Positions 52,102 to 60,609 of a stretch of 64,000 nucleotides of DNA are shown one piece after another. Where the stretch lies: positions 62,001 to 126,000 of the forward strand of contig NZ_JALBYQ010000001.1 of assembly GCF_022678625.1 (NCBI RefSeq). Direction: 5' to 3'. The position numbers were made by a program, and so were the translations under genes. The notes beneath the pieces are model-generated. The model was not told the origin of the DNA, did no database searches, and was given only the letters and a program-made list of their open reading frames with translations. Positions within the stretch are counted from its first letter, which is position 1; each line of letters starts with the position of its first letter. This stretch comes from Aliiroseovarius subalbicans. GTDB lineage: Bacteria > Pseudomonadota > Alphaproteobacteria > Rhodobacterales > Rhodobacteraceae.

Positions 52102-52599
52102 ATGAGTATGCATTCCCCTATCGGGCAGATCGCGAACAAGGGGTTCGTGGGGCAGTATCTTGATGCCCTGGCCCTGGTCGAACGATTGCACCGGCTGCTG
52201 CTGGATGTGATCAAGGATGAGTTCGAGCGGGTTGGCGTGTTGGAGATCAATGCCGTTCAGGCGCTGCTCCTGTTCAACATCGGCGAGAACGAAGTGACGG
52301 CGGGTGAATTGAAATCGCGCGGCTACTACCAGGGTTCGAACGTCAGCTACAACCTCAAGAAACTGGTCGAGATGGGCTATATGCACCATCAACGCTGCGA
52401 GATTGATCGTCGGTCAGTCCGGGTGCGCCTGACCGAAAAAGGGCGTGGTATTCGCGACGTGGTGGCGGGGCTGTTCGAACGCCACGCTGAAGGGCTGCAA
52501 GGCAAGGGTGTCTTGGGGCCAGAGGGGATTGAAGAGATCAACTCCTCCCTGAAACGTGTCGAACGCTATTGGACCGACCAGATCCGTTATATTTACTGA
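52102..52599 (+). CDS. MarR/winged-helix regulator (LdtR-like)
   Basis: A 165-residue regulator. The winged helix contains LEINAVQALLLFNIGENEVTAGELKSRGYYQGSNVSYNLKKLVEMGYMHHQRCEIDRRSVRVRLTEKG. The conserved GYYQGSNVSYNLKKL recognition helix resembles LdtR/PetP-type alphaproteobacterial proteins, from memory. The ATG at 52102 with GGAGAAACGA ahead is preferred over one 33 bases upstream. The 3' end overlaps the convergent DUF1194 gene by 7 bases. Confidence 0.85.
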   Translation: MSMHSPIGQIANKGFVGQYLDALALVERLHRLLLDVIKDEFERVGVLEINAVQALLLFNIGENEVTAGELKSRGYYQGSNVSYNLKKLVEMGYMHHQRCEIDRRSVRVRLTEKGRGIRDVVAGLFERHAEGLQGKGVLGPEGIEEINSSLKRVERYWTDQIRYIY

Positions 52600-53342
52600 G
52601 CGTCGGGCAGGGTCTGAGACAGGGCCATGCCTTCGACCTCACGCAGAAGTTTGCGGATCATCGCGGCCTGGTAATCTGCGAAATCCTCGGCCACTTCGAC
52701 AAAGGCGGCAGGGCCGCGGATGACGAGGCTGCGGAAATAGGTCTCAAGATCGCCGATCTCACCCGTGCGCACGCCGCCGCCTGGGGTGTCCGAGCCGATC
52801 ACCAGCGCGTTCACCGTGATCCCGGCCAGAACCGGCTGATCGGCCACGTCCTGTGGACGCGGGCCGGTGTTCGATTTGCCGTCCCCAGAAATGTCCAGCG
52901 TGCGCTTCCAGCAATCAGGCTGCTGTGCCAGTTTTTGCGCGCCCCAGATTATCGCGGTGCCCAAAGCGGTCGACGGGTTCGCAGGTGTGCGCGTTGTGCC
53001 GCGCAGGGTTGCGGTCAGCTGGGCCAGCGTCGCGCTGTCAGGCACTGGCGTCCAGTCCAGCAACAGCCGCTGATCACGCGGGCCGCTCCATTCAAAGACC
53101 ATGACCCGCACAGGGGTGCCGGGCATCGCCAGGATCGCGCTGGCCACGTCTGGGTGGTCCAGCGCTGCGGCCAGCCCGTCCAGTTGCAGCCGGTATTCGC
53201 GTTCGTTCACCGAGCCCGACACGTCCAGCCCCAGCGCCAGCGCCTGGCGGCAGGGATCTGCCAGCGCGGCGCCAACCACGCCACAGGTCAACGCAAGCGC
53301 TGCGGCGCCTACCAGTGCCCGGTATTTTCCATGCTGGCCCAT
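52593..53342 (-). CDS. DUF1194 secreted von Willebrand-like protein
   Basis: A 249-residue exported protein. The signal peptide is about 1-28 (ALVGAAALALTCGVVGAALA). The core begins ALALGLDVSGSVNEREYRLQLDGLAAAL, a MIDAS-type DxSxS metal site, with TLDISGDGKSNTG further on. DUF1194 proteins are common in Rhodobacteraceae and of unknown role. The ATG at 53342 is chosen for the signal peptide and AAGGAG ahead. It overlaps the 3' end of the glyoxalase gene by 34 bases. Confidence 0.87.
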   Translation of the reverse strand: MGQHGKYRALVGAAALALTCGVVGAALADPCRQALALGLDVSGSVNEREYRLQLDGLAAALDHPDVASAILAMPGTPVRVMVFEWSGPRDQRLLLDWTPVPDSATLAQLTATLRGTTRTPANPSTALGTAIIWGAQKLAQQPDCWKRTLDISGDGKSNTGPRPQDVADQPVLAGITVNALVIGSDTPGGGVRTGEIGDLETYFRSLVIRGPAAFVEVAEDFADYQAAMIRKLLREVEGMALSQTLPDAQ

Positions 53343-53737
53343 GGCTCTATTGGCTCCTTCGCCTCGCCTGCCTGCAAAAGCTCGACCGAGATGTTGTCCG
53401 GCGAACGCACAAAGGCCATGCGCCCGTCGCGCGGCGGGCGGTTGATCACAACACCATTGTCCTGCAAATGCTGGCACATGGCATAAATGTCTTCGACCTC
53501 ATAGGCGAGGTGGCCGAAATGACGACTGTCCGACGGCAACCCGTCGTCACCATCCCAGTTATATGTCAACTCCACCGGGCAATCGGGCTGCCCGGGCGGC
53601 GCCATGAAGATCAGCGAAAACCGCCCGGCCTCATAGTCGCTGTGTCGGGTTTTTTCGAGCCCCAACAGCTCGAAGAACCGGATCGTGGCGTCCAGGTCTT
53701 TCACCCGAACCATCGTGTGCAGATATCGGACTTGCAT
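53309..53737 (-). CDS. gloA: Lactoylglutathione lyase (glyoxalase I)
   Basis: A 142-residue VOC-fold enzyme turning the methylglyoxal-glutathione adduct into lactoylglutathione. It has the metal-binding pattern YLHTMVRVKDLDATIRFFE, VELTYNW, FGHLAYEVEDIYA and the glutamate in ISVELLQ. The start is the ATG at 53737. The length is normal. Its end overlaps the DUF1194 start, so the two are coupled. Confidence 0.92.
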   Translation of the reverse strand: MQVRYLHTMVRVKDLDATIRFFELLGLEKTRHSDYEAGRFSLIFMAPPGQPDCPVELTYNWDGDDGLPSDSRHFGHLAYEVEDIYAMCQHLQDNGVVINRPPRDGRMAFVRSPDNISVELLQAGEAKEPIEPWASMENTGHW

Positions 53738-53793
53738 AGGTCTCTCCCGTGGTTTGCCATCACCCTATCAGAGGGCGCGCGGAGGAAAAGGGG

Positions 53794-55155
53794 TTAGAAG
53801 CTGGAGCGAAACCCGAGGGCCAGGCTGTTGGTCTGACTGGTGTAGAGCGACACGTTCGAGCGGATGCGAGTGTGATCGAGCGTCAGCACCGGCGAGAACC
53901 CGAAGTATTCCACCTGGGTCAATGTCATGTCGGCGCGCAGCGACACGCTGGTGTCCTTGCGCCCGACCGAAGTGTAGCGCGACACGTCATAGGACTTGTG
54001 CCCCATTTCGACCCCAACGGTCACGCGAGTGCCCAGGATCGGCTTGCCCAACAGGTAATCGGCGCCAAAGCTTGCCTGGCGGTATTCGCTGAAGACATCA
54101 TTTGACAGCGCGGCGCGCAGGCCCAGGTTCAGGCGAATGGCATTGCCGTTGCCGGTAGGATGCAGAAGCTCCAGCCCCAGATCACCGACCGCGACGGCGG
54201 GAGTTGCGGCCGAGGCTGTGTCTTGTAGGTCGGCGCGGGCGGACAGGGTCAGGCGGTCTTTTTGGGCGACCGGCAGGCGCAGATCAACCCCCGCGCTGAC
54301 AAAGTCGGACAGCCGCACACCGCCATACCAGTTCCGTCCGATACTGGCCGAAAACGAGAGCTTGCGCCCGCGTTTTTGCAACGCGCGGTCATGGTGAAAT
54401 GTCAGTGCGACGGATTGGTAATCATAGGCCCCGGGGGGTACATCCGGGGCGGCGGCGCGGGCGCTGTCGGACAGCCACGTCTCGCGCGCATAGGCTTGAA
54501 GCCCGACCCGGCTTTGTGATCGTGCGGTTTCGGCGATGCGAAATGACAGGTCGACCGCGCCATGAACCTGGTATCCGGACAGGGCCTGGGCATCCGGTGA
54601 CAGATCGAATGGCAGGCCGAACAGGGTGATTGTATCCTCGACGCTGCCCCCGTTGACGTTCGAGCTGGGGCTGGCCCCGAAATCGACTTCAAATCGCCAA
54701 GGGTTGCGCGCGCGAACATAGTTGAAATCGCGGCGCACCAGCGCACGTTCGCCGTCGCTGCGCGCGTTCTGGGCGGCGCGGCGGAGCCAGATCTGTGCCA
54801 GGGTCTGGTTTCCGCCCGAGGCGGTGGCCTGCGCCATGAGAAGCGCGACGGGAAACCTTTGTGCGGGCGTTTCGGCCAGCGCCCAGGCGCGTTTTGCCGC
54901 CACGCGGGCGTCGTCATTGCGCCCCATGTCCCGCAGGGCACGCGACATCAGAAGAAGTGCGCCCAGATTGTCAGGGTTCTGGGCCAGGACGGCCTGGGTC
55001 AGGGTCAAGGCCGCGCGGGGTTGATGTCCGGCGACGGCGCGCGCGGCCTCTTCGACCATCTGGGTCGGGGTCAGAATGATGATCTCCGCACGCGCACCTG
55101 TGCCGGCACCGGTGGCCAAACAAAGGGCGAGGGCAAGGGCATGAACCCAGCGCAT
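53794..55155 (-). CDS. Slam-like (TPR plus DUF560 beta-barrel) outer-membrane protein, type XI secretion
   Basis: A 453-residue predicted surface lipoprotein assembly modifier. The signal peptide is about 1-23 (ALALALCLATGAGTGARA). TPR-like helices are at about 30-135 (RAALTLTQAVLAQNPDNLGALLLMSRALRDMGRNDDARVAAKRAW). The DUF560 outer-membrane barrel is at about 145-453 with alternating strands and a terminal phenylalanine (ALGFRSSF) for BAM. Slams move lipoproteins to the cell surface. The gene lies 10 bases after a lipoprotein gene that is the likely cargo. The ATG at 55155 is preferred over one 57 bases upstream. Confidence 0.88.
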   Translation of the reverse strand: MRWVHALALALCLATGAGTGARAEIIILTPTQMVEEAARAVAGHQPRAALTLTQAVLAQNPDNLGALLLMSRALRDMGRNDDARVAAKRAWALAETPAQRFPVALLMAQATASGGNQTLAQIWLRRAAQNARSDGERALVRRDFNYVRARNPWRFEVDFGASPSSNVNGGSVEDTITLFGLPFDLSPDAQALSGYQVHGAVDLSFRIAETARSQSRVGLQAYARETWLSDSARAAAPDVPPGAYDYQSVALTFHHDRALQKRGRKLSFSASIGRNWYGGVRLSDFVSAGVDLRLPVAQKDRLTLSARADLQDTASAATPAVAVGDLGLELLHPTGNGNAIRLNLGLRAALSNDVFSEYRQASFGADYLLGKPILGTRVTVGVEMGHKSYDVSRYTSVGRKDTSVSLRADMTLTQVEYFGFSPVLTLDHTRIRSNVSLYTSQTNSLALGFRSSF

Positions 55156-55165
55156 CGGGCGGTCC

Positions 55166-56143
55166 TTATCGATAAAGGATGAAACCGCCGGTTTCGCGGA
55201 AGATGACGCCATCAGCGCGCGGGTCTTCCCCGGTCACAACGATGATCCCGGCGACTTCCATGTCAGCACCTGAGCCTGCAAGAACGGCGTAGTAGCTGCC
55301 TTCTTCATAGGTTTCCAGCGCACCGCCCAGGTTCACAAAGGCCGACGAGGCCGACCCGGTGATTTCACCGTTGGCGTCAATGGCGTCAGCCGTGACGGTC
55401 AGGTGCAGGGTGGGCAAAGATGCCACCCCCAACGCTGCCGTGACAGAATTCGTAACATCGACTCCATCCACGTTAAAGATAGCCCGGTTGCTTACCGTGC
55501 CCCTGACCGCATCGCCCGAATTGAAGTCGGAAAAGTCGATGGCCAAGTCCATGTCGCCAGTTGTGTATTCAAGCCCACCCTGGTTTTGGAAGTCACGAAT
55601 ACCGGCATAGGCGCCGGTGAAGCCTGCTTCGCCCTGGTCTGGAAGAACCACGCCGTCCGACCGCTTGTACATGAAGCCGCCGAAGCCAAAGCCGACATAG
55701 GCGCCGGTCCGCACGATCGCGAATTCCGTCACCGGCTCACCATCGCCATTCACATTGGTGCTGACACCGTAAAGGGCTTTGTGCGGCAACTGGTTGATCG
55801 GGGTGCCGGTCACATCGTCATTGTACACTTCGGCGTTTTCATAAACCCGGAACGGTCCAAGGCTCGGCACGACATCGTCGCGTGCATAGACGTTGTCGGC
55901 ATCAAAGGGCAGGTTGTCGACCGAGAACGTATCGGCGCCGGCGTTGTAGGTGATCGACTCGGCATACCCGCTGCCGTTGTCATCGCGCGCTTCATAGCGC
56001 TCAACGTCCGAGTTCGAGGTGGGATTAAGGGTGCCCGGCGGAAGATCAGGGTTTTCCTGAGGGGGCGGACTGGTAAGCGGGTTGGTGTCGCCACAGGCGA
56101 CCAGACCGAGGGCAAGAAGCCCGATGCCGAAAAAACGTTTCAT
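55166..56143 (-). CDS. Lipoprotein, probable Slam cargo (TbpB-like beta-barrel)
   Basis: A 325-residue lipoprotein with lipobox LALGLVAC (Cys17) and a Pro-rich linker (TSPPPQENPDLPPGTLNP). A glycine- and strand-rich domain follows, including AYVGFGFGGFMYKRSDG, FTGAYAGIRDFQNQGGLEYTTGDMDLAIDFSDF and GEITGSASSAF. The pattern of an 8-stranded barrel with GxxxG-like turns near the C terminus resembles TbpB/HpuA-type cargo of Slams. It is directly upstream of the Slam gene. The ligand is unknown. The ATG at 56143 has GAGG nine bases ahead. Confidence 0.85.
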   Translation of the reverse strand: MKRFFGIGLLALGLVACGDTNPLTSPPPQENPDLPPGTLNPTSNSDVERYEARDDNGSGYAESITYNAGADTFSVDNLPFDADNVYARDDVVPSLGPFRVYENAEVYNDDVTGTPINQLPHKALYGVSTNVNGDGEPVTEFAIVRTGAYVGFGFGGFMYKRSDGVVLPDQGEAGFTGAYAGIRDFQNQGGLEYTTGDMDLAIDFSDFNSGDAVRGTVSNRAIFNVDGVDVTNSVTAALGVASLPTLHLTVTADAIDANGEITGSASSAFVNLGGALETYEEGSYYAVLAGSGADMEVAGIIVVTGEDPRADGVIFRETGGFILYR

Positions 56144-56376
56144 GATGTTCTGCCTCATCAGTTTTTCTTTTTAGATTTGTTTTGCGCAATCAATCCATTG
56201 CCTGCGGTTTCTGTCAATGTTTCAAGGCCACGCGACGCTTTTTCGCGGGGGGTGTTGTTCTTTGGCTGCTACGCCATGTAGAGGCCCGGGTGGGAGTGGG
56301 TGCTATATATGGTGGTCATCGCCCCATTTCATGGGCTACACAGTGGCAGAGATTCCACCGACAAGCGGAGAAGCCC
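56144..56376. promoter_or_regulatory. Divergent control region, lipoprotein / thyA
   Basis: 233 bases. Near thyA is TGCTATATATGG (about 56310-56321), an extended -10-like box, and a small inverted repeat GCCC/GGGC around 56331-56346. On the lipoprotein side the region is T-rich, but no consensus Fur box was found. Confidence 0.45.
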
Positions 56377-57180
56377 GTGCAGCAATATCACGACGCCTTG
56401 AGGACCATTCTGGACAAGGGCGAGGTCTCGACCGACCGGACCGGCACCGGCACGGTCTCATATTTCGGGCTACAGGCGCGCTATCCGCTGGCCGATGGCT
56501 TTCCGATGGTGACGACGAAAAAGCTGCACGTGCGCTCGATCTTTCATGAACTTTTGTGGTTCCTGTCCGGGGACACGAACATCAAGTATCTGAAGGACAA
56601 CGGCGTTTCGATCTGGGATGAATGGGCGGACGAAAACGGTGACCTGGGGCCGGTCTATGGCCATCAATGGCGCCGCTTTCCCAAGGTCGGGCCGGACGGG
56701 ATCGGTCATGTCGATCAGATTGCCGAACTGGTTGAGAACATTCGCAAAACCCCGGACAGCCGCCGGTTGATCGTGTCGGCCTGGAACCCCGGTGATGTGC
56801 CCGACATGGCGCTGCCGCCGTGTCACACGTTGTGGCAGGTGCGCATTCTGAACGGCAAACTGCATTTGCAATTGTATCAACGCTCGGCGGACATGTTTTT
56901 GGGCGTGCCGTTCAACATCGCATCGTACGCGTTGTTGCAGCATATGCTGGCCCATGTGACGGGCTATGAGGTGGGCGATTTCGTCCATGCGATTGGCGAT
57001 GCACATATCTATTCGAACCACATGGAGCAGGTTGATGTGCAGCTGTCGCGCAGGCCCAAAGCGCTGCCAACCCTGACGATCAACCGGAATGTCAGCTCGA
57101 TCTTCGATTTCAAATACGAGGATTTCGAGATCACCGGCTATGACCCGGACCCGGCGATTTCCGCGCCGGTGGCGGTGTGA
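56377..57180 (+). CDS. thyA: Thymidylate synthase
   Basis: A 267-residue ThyA that methylates dUMP to dTMP with methylene-tetrahydrofolate. It has the active-site cysteine in [14 protein letters not shown], the substrate arginine/histidine region [16 protein letters not shown] and [21 protein letters not shown]. The start is taken as GTG at 56377 ([12 protein letters not shown]) with GGAG six bases ahead, because it gives the normal length. The frame stays open upstream, but that part is not ThyA-like. One base separates it from folA. Confidence 0.93.
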   Translation: MQQYHDALRTILDKGEVSTDRTGTGTVSYFGLQARYPLADGFPMVTTKKLHVRSIFHELLWFLSGDTNIKYLKDNGVSIWDEWADENGDLGPVYGHQWRRFPKVGPDGIGHVDQIAELVENIRKTPDSRRLIVSAWNPGDVPDMALPPCHTLWQVRILNGKLHLQLYQRSADMFLGVPFNIASYALLQHMLAHVTGYEVGDFVHAIGDAHIYSNHMEQVDVQLSRRPKALPTLTINRNVSSIFDFKYEDFEITGYDPDPAISAPVAV

Positions 57181-57181
57181 C

Positions 57182-57664
57182 ATGCTGACCCTGATCGTTG
57201 CGCGCGACCGCAATGGCGCCATTGGCAAGGACAACGACATTCCCTGGCACGCGCCCGAGGACCTGGCGTTCTTCAAGCGTGAAACCCTGGGCGGTGCCAT
57301 CATCATGGGCCGCAACACCTGGGACAGCCTGCCGTTCAAGCCTTTGAAAGATCGTCTGAATTTGGTCGTGTCCACGCGCGGGGTTGCGGCCGAGCACGTG
57401 TTCCCGTCACTTCCCGAGGCGATCCATGCGGCGCAGGGCATGGGCTATCAGCGGCTTTATGGTATTGGCGGGGCGCGGGTTTACGGCGAGCTGTTGCCGA
57501 TCGCCGACCGGCTGTTGATCACCGAGGTCGATCTTGAGGTCGAGGGGGCCGACACCTTCTTCCCGATTGTGCCGGAGCAGGCGTGGGAGATCACCGGGCG
57601 CAGCCTTTTGCGCGCCGCAGATCCGCGCTGCGAAGTGGTGGAATACCAACGCCGCCGGGCCTGA
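57182..57664 (+). CDS. folA: Dihydrofolate reductase
   Basis: A 160-residue DHFR that regenerates tetrahydrofolate after the ThyA reaction. The start LTLIVARDRNGAIGKDNDIPWHAPEDLAFFKRETLGG and the GRNTWDSLPFKPLKDRLNLVVS cofactor region are classical, with GGARVYGELLPIADRLLITEV following. The ATG at 57182 is next to the thyA stop, the usual thyA-folA pair. A terminator follows. Confidence 0.93.
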   Translation: MLTLIVARDRNGAIGKDNDIPWHAPEDLAFFKRETLGGAIIMGRNTWDSLPFKPLKDRLNLVVSTRGVAAEHVFPSLPEAIHAAQGMGYQRLYGIGGARVYGELLPIADRLLITEVDLEVEGADTFFPIVPEQAWEITGRSLLRAADPRCEVVEYQRRRA

Positions 57665-57700
57665 GCCCACACGGCGATCCAGCACAAAAAACCCACAAAA

Positions 57701-57732
57701 AAACCCCGCGCGGCCGAAGCTGCACGGGGTTT
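57701..57732. terminator. Bidirectional terminator, folA / cold-shock gene
   Basis: AAACCCCG (57701-57708) pairs with CGGGGTTT (57725-57732). A-rich bases lie on the left and T-rich bases on the right, so it serves both converging genes. Confidence 0.85.
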
Positions 57733-57757
57733 CGTTTTCCCTTGCGGGAAGAAACGC

Positions 57758-57967
57758 TTAGTCGACCAGCGTCAGGTTGGTCGCGCTTTCGCGGCCGTCA
57801 CGGCCTGCTTCCAGCTCGAACTCAACCTTCTGGTTGTCGGCCAGGCCGGTCAGGCCCGAACGCTCGACTGCCGAGATGTGCACGAACACATCTTTGCCGC
57901 CTGCGTCAGGTGCGATGAAGCCGAAGCCTTTGGTGGTGTTGAACCATTTTACGGTGCCAGTGGCCAT
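57758..57967 (-). CDS. Cold-shock protein (CspA family), copy 1
   Basis: A 69-residue single-strand nucleic acid-binding protein. RNP1 is KGFGFIAPD and RNP2 is VFVHISAVE. The ATG at 57967 has GGAGATACGG ahead, identical in core to the second copy. It melts RNA structure in cold or stationary phase. It is a close paralogue of the gene at 58186. Confidence 0.93.
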   Translation of the reverse strand: MATGTVKWFNTTKGFGFIAPDAGGKDVFVHISAVERSGLTGLADNQKVEFELEAGRDGRESATNLTLVD

Positions 57968-58136
57968 ATCCGTATCTCCTTTGGTGTGCCACCCACAGAA
58001 TGCGGCGGCCCGGTAGCGCAGTCTTTTTTGGTATCAAGCCGACTGCTAGCAAAAGGAGGCGGGTAGATAGATCTGTCGTCACAGGGGTCACATGGGGCCA
58101 TTGCTCGACGATTGCAAGGTTTATTGTTAGCGCCAG

Positions 58137-58164
58137 CGAAAAACGGCCCCGCATGCGAGGCCGT
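58137..58164 (-). terminator. Terminator of second cold-shock gene
   Basis: ACGGCC (58143-58148) and GGCCGT (58159-58164) enclose the palindrome CGCATGCG. On the minus strand the stem is followed by TTTT. Confidence 0.8.
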
Positions 58165-58185
58165 CTTCTTGTCTGTCAGGCCGGG

Positions 58186-58395
58186 TCAGTCGACCAGTTG
58201 AAGCTCGCCCGCCGATTGGCGCCCGTCGCGCCCTTCGATCATTTCGAAGCTGACTTTCTGATTGTCAGCCAGACCGGTCAACCCGGCGCGTTCGACCGCC
58301 GAGATGTGCACGAACACATCGTTGCCGCCTCCGTCCGGTGCGATAAAGCCGAAGCCTTTGGTGGTATTGAACCATTTCACGGTGCCAGTGGCCAT
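58186..58395 (-). CDS. Cold-shock protein (CspA family), copy 2
   Basis: A 69-residue protein nearly identical to copy 1 in its first 40 residues and different in the last third (SFEMIEGRDGRQSAGELQLVD). KGFGFIAPD and VFVHISAVE are kept. The ATG at 58395 has GGAGATACGGGA ahead. A tandem duplication on one strand with separate terminators. Confidence 0.93.
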   Translation of the reverse strand: MATGTVKWFNTTKGFGFIAPDGGGNDVFVHISAVERAGLTGLADNQKVSFEMIEGRDGRQSAGELQLVD

Positions 58396-58577
58396 TCCCG
58401 TATCTCCCTTGTCAGTAACCCGTACGCGCCATTGCGACGGGGTGGTGCAGCCATGTATCAGAAGTTCCGGCTGCCCCTTGCAAAGGAGGCGCTCGTCTGG
58501 AAAAGCTGGTCTCACGCGCGAAAGTCTGGACCTATGGGTCAAAAAATCAAGAAAAAGTTGAATGGGGGGGCTTTGTC

Positions 58578-58913
58578 ATGCGGCTTTGGGGGCTAAAAAA
58601 CTGCGACACCTGTCGCAAGGCGATGAAGGAGCTGCGTGCGGCGGGGTATGCGGTGACGCTTGTCGATGTGCGGGCGGATGGCATCGAAACCTCTGACCTG
58701 GAACGATTTTTCGAGACGTTCGGCGATGAGATCGTGAACCGGCGCTCGACCACCTGGCGCGGGTTGTCCGACGATGAGCGCGCCGGCGCGCCGGTTGCGC
58801 AAATCCTTGCCCATCCCGCGCTGATGAAACGCCCGGTGATCGAGGGCGGCGAAAAAATGACGCTGGGATGGGGTCAGGAAACCCGGACCCTATGGCTGGA
58901 CAATGCCGGCTGA
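58578..58913 (+). CDS. ArsC/Spx-family reductase-like protein (YffB type)
   Basis: A 111-residue thioredoxin-fold protein of the ArsC/Spx superfamily. The N-terminal motif is LKNCDTCRKAMKELRA, a CxxC-type site that could form a disulfide. ILAHPALMKRPVIEGG is the conserved substrate/binding loop. YffB-like members use glutathione; arsenate reduction is not shown. The ATG is at 58578. Confidence 0.88.
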   Translation: MRLWGLKNCDTCRKAMKELRAAGYAVTLVDVRADGIETSDLERFFETFGDEIVNRRSTTWRGLSDDERAGAPVAQILAHPALMKRPVIEGGEKMTLGWGQETRTLWLDNAG

Positions 58914-58949
58914 ACTTCCTACCTGATCCCTCAGAGCAGGAGGACAAAC

Positions 58950-59306
58950 ATGCGCAACGCAGCATTGGTATTGGGCATCATCGCCGGTCTTTGGGGCATG
59001 TTGGTGGGTTTTTTCGGGTATGGATACACGGAATTCATCGCCTGGTTCGGCGAAGTGCCGGACATCGCAGAGCAGGTCGATCACCCTGGCCGGATCCGGT
59101 CGCTGGGCCTGATCGCGCCGATCCTGGCCATCGCTGGCGGCGCCATGGCACGCTCGCAGGCAATGCTGGGCGGGATCTTCATGATCCTGTCGGCGGTCGG
59201 CATGTTCTGGGCCTTCGGCTATGGCGTGTTCACCATGTTCCCGATCGCGATGGCCGGGCTGGGTGGGGTGCTTTCGATCGCCGCTAAGCAGCCAGACCCG
59301 TATTGA
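58950..59306 (+). CDS. Small membrane protein (118 residues)
   Basis: An unrecognised membrane protein with about four helices (residues 1-25, 52-70, 72-92, 95-112). The ATG at 58950 has a strong AGGAGGACAAAC. The 3' end overlaps the DoxX gene of the bufferin operon by 23 bases, tail to tail. No function is suggested. Confidence 0.75.
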   Translation: MRNAALVLGIIAGLWGMLVGFFGYGYTEFIAWFGEVPDIAEQVDHPGRIRSLGLIAPILAIAGGAMARSQAMLGGIFMILSAVGMFWAFGYGVFTMFPIAMAGLGGVLSIAAKQPDPY

Positions 59307-59853
59307 CCCGCGACGCCAGCAGGCGATCCAGCGACAGGGGGCCTGCGCCCTTCACCACAAGGACGATCAGGATCGCAACCCAGAACAGGCGCTGATCCAG
59401 GATCAGGCTGTCGGAAAACCGGTCGAACCAGGCGCCCAGCGTGCCTTCGTGGGCAATGCCGCCGTGGGCGAACAGGTCGGTCAGGCTTTGCACCACGATG
59501 AAACCAATCATGCCAAGCGCGGCCAGGCGGGTGAATAGACCCAACAGGATCGCGAGCGGCAGCAAGACTTCGGCCCAGGTGCCGGCCAGCACGACCAGCG
59601 TGTGGAAGCCCGACAGGTTGTCGACGTTCCAACCCGCGGCCTCCATCGCGCCGGGGAATATCTGCGCATAGGCGCCCAGCGAGGGCGAAAACAAACCGGC
59701 GAGCCCATCGCCGAATTTCAGCGTCGCGGAGTGCCAGAAGTAGACCAGAAGCGTCGCAGCGAAGGTGAAGCGGGCGAGGGTCGGCAGCTGGTCCTCTAAC
59801 CGCCGCTCAACTTGCGCGACAACGGAATTATAAAGCGTGATCAAGGCGTTCAT
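59284..59853 (-). CDS. DoxX family membrane protein of bufferin operon
   Basis: A 189-residue DoxX protein with about four membrane helices. The DoxX signature is FTFAATLLVYFWHSATLKFGDG, then VVLAGTWAEVLLPLAILLGLFTRLAALGMIGFIVVQSLTDLF. DoxX proteins are common partners of DUF692/DUF2063 RiPP operons and may take part in redox or export. It is 6 bases after bufC. The start is the ATG at 59853. Confidence 0.9.
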   Translation of the reverse strand: MNALITLYNSVVAQVERRLEDQLPTLARFTFAATLLVYFWHSATLKFGDGLAGLFSPSLGAYAQIFPGAMEAAGWNVDNLSGFHTLVVLAGTWAEVLLPLAILLGLFTRLAALGMIGFIVVQSLTDLFAHGGIAHEGTLGAWFDRFSDSLILDQRLFWVAILIVLVVKGAGPLSLDRLLASRVNTGLAA

Positions 59854-59859
59854 GGCGTC

Positions 59860-60609
59860 TTATCCCTCGGAAATCTTGGTGATGGCTGCGCCGGAAATCA
59901 GCGTGCCCAGTGTTGTGGTCAGATCAAAATTCGCGGCCTGCGCGGTGGCCAGACCCAGCGCGGTGCCAAAGCTTTGCCCCTGCTGCAATGCGATGATGAA
60001 CGCAGCCCCTCCGTCGGGCAGCGGGGTCAGAACCGGGTCGAAATCGGGCCGCGTGATCAGCACGTCCTGCCCCTGCATCTGCGGTTGCGGAGCACCTTGC
60101 ATGTTGAACGCCCAGATCCCGTGGATAGGCCATTTCGACCGCACCAGACGCAGCGCAGGCGCCAGGATGATCCGCGCCGTCATCAATCGATCGGGCGGCA
60201 GGGATTGCAGCACGGCAGGCTCTGTGGGCGTGCCGTCCGCGGCGTGGTAGCTTTCGCGCATCGCCAGCTCCAGGCGCGCAATGTCGGGCAGATAGCCCAG
60301 GTGCTGCGCTGGCTCGAAGCCTTCCAAGAATCCCGGGAACGCGTCGCCATAATGCATCATCAGCGGGGATTTCGGCGGATGAATGCGCAGGTAAACCCCT
60401 GCCATCGCGCGAAAAAATTCCTCTCCCACCAATTTCAGAATGACGGGAAAGGCCGCTTCCATCGCCTCGGTCAGGCTGACCGCGACATTGTTGCGATAGA
60501 CGTTGAACCGAGCACCGGCGGGGGCGCCCAGGGCATCCGTCAATCCGTTCGGAACCGGCAGGGCCGGGTCCAGCATTGCGGTGCGAAACTGGGTCTGATC
60601 AACGCTCAT
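59860..60609 (-). CDS. bufC: DUF2063 (BufC/HvfC-type) RiPP maturation partner
   Basis: A 249-residue protein of the DUF2063 family, which pairs with DUF692 enzymes and presumably delivers or recognises the precursor. The start [19 protein letters not shown] and the [41 protein letters not shown] core are characteristic. The ATG at 60609 overlaps the bufB stop (ATGA). A longer reading frame upstream is not used. Confidence 0.9.
   Translation of the reverse strand: MSVDQTQFRTAMLDPALPVPNGLTDALGAPAGARFNVYRNNVAVSLTEAMEAAFPVILKLVGEEFFRAMAGVYLRIHPPKSPLMMHYGDAFPGFLEGFEPAQHLGYLPDIARLELAMRESYHAADGTPTEPAVLQSLPPDRLMTARIILAPALRLVRSKWPIHGIWAFNMQGAPQPQMQGQDVLITRPDFDPVLTPLPDGGAAFIIALQQGQSFGTALGLATAQAANFDLTTTLGTLISGAAITKISEG

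Noticed and set aside
56144-56376. Fur box upstream of the Slam cargo lipoprotein
   Set aside because: The T-rich region has no match to the GATAAT-type repeat, so iron control is not claimed.
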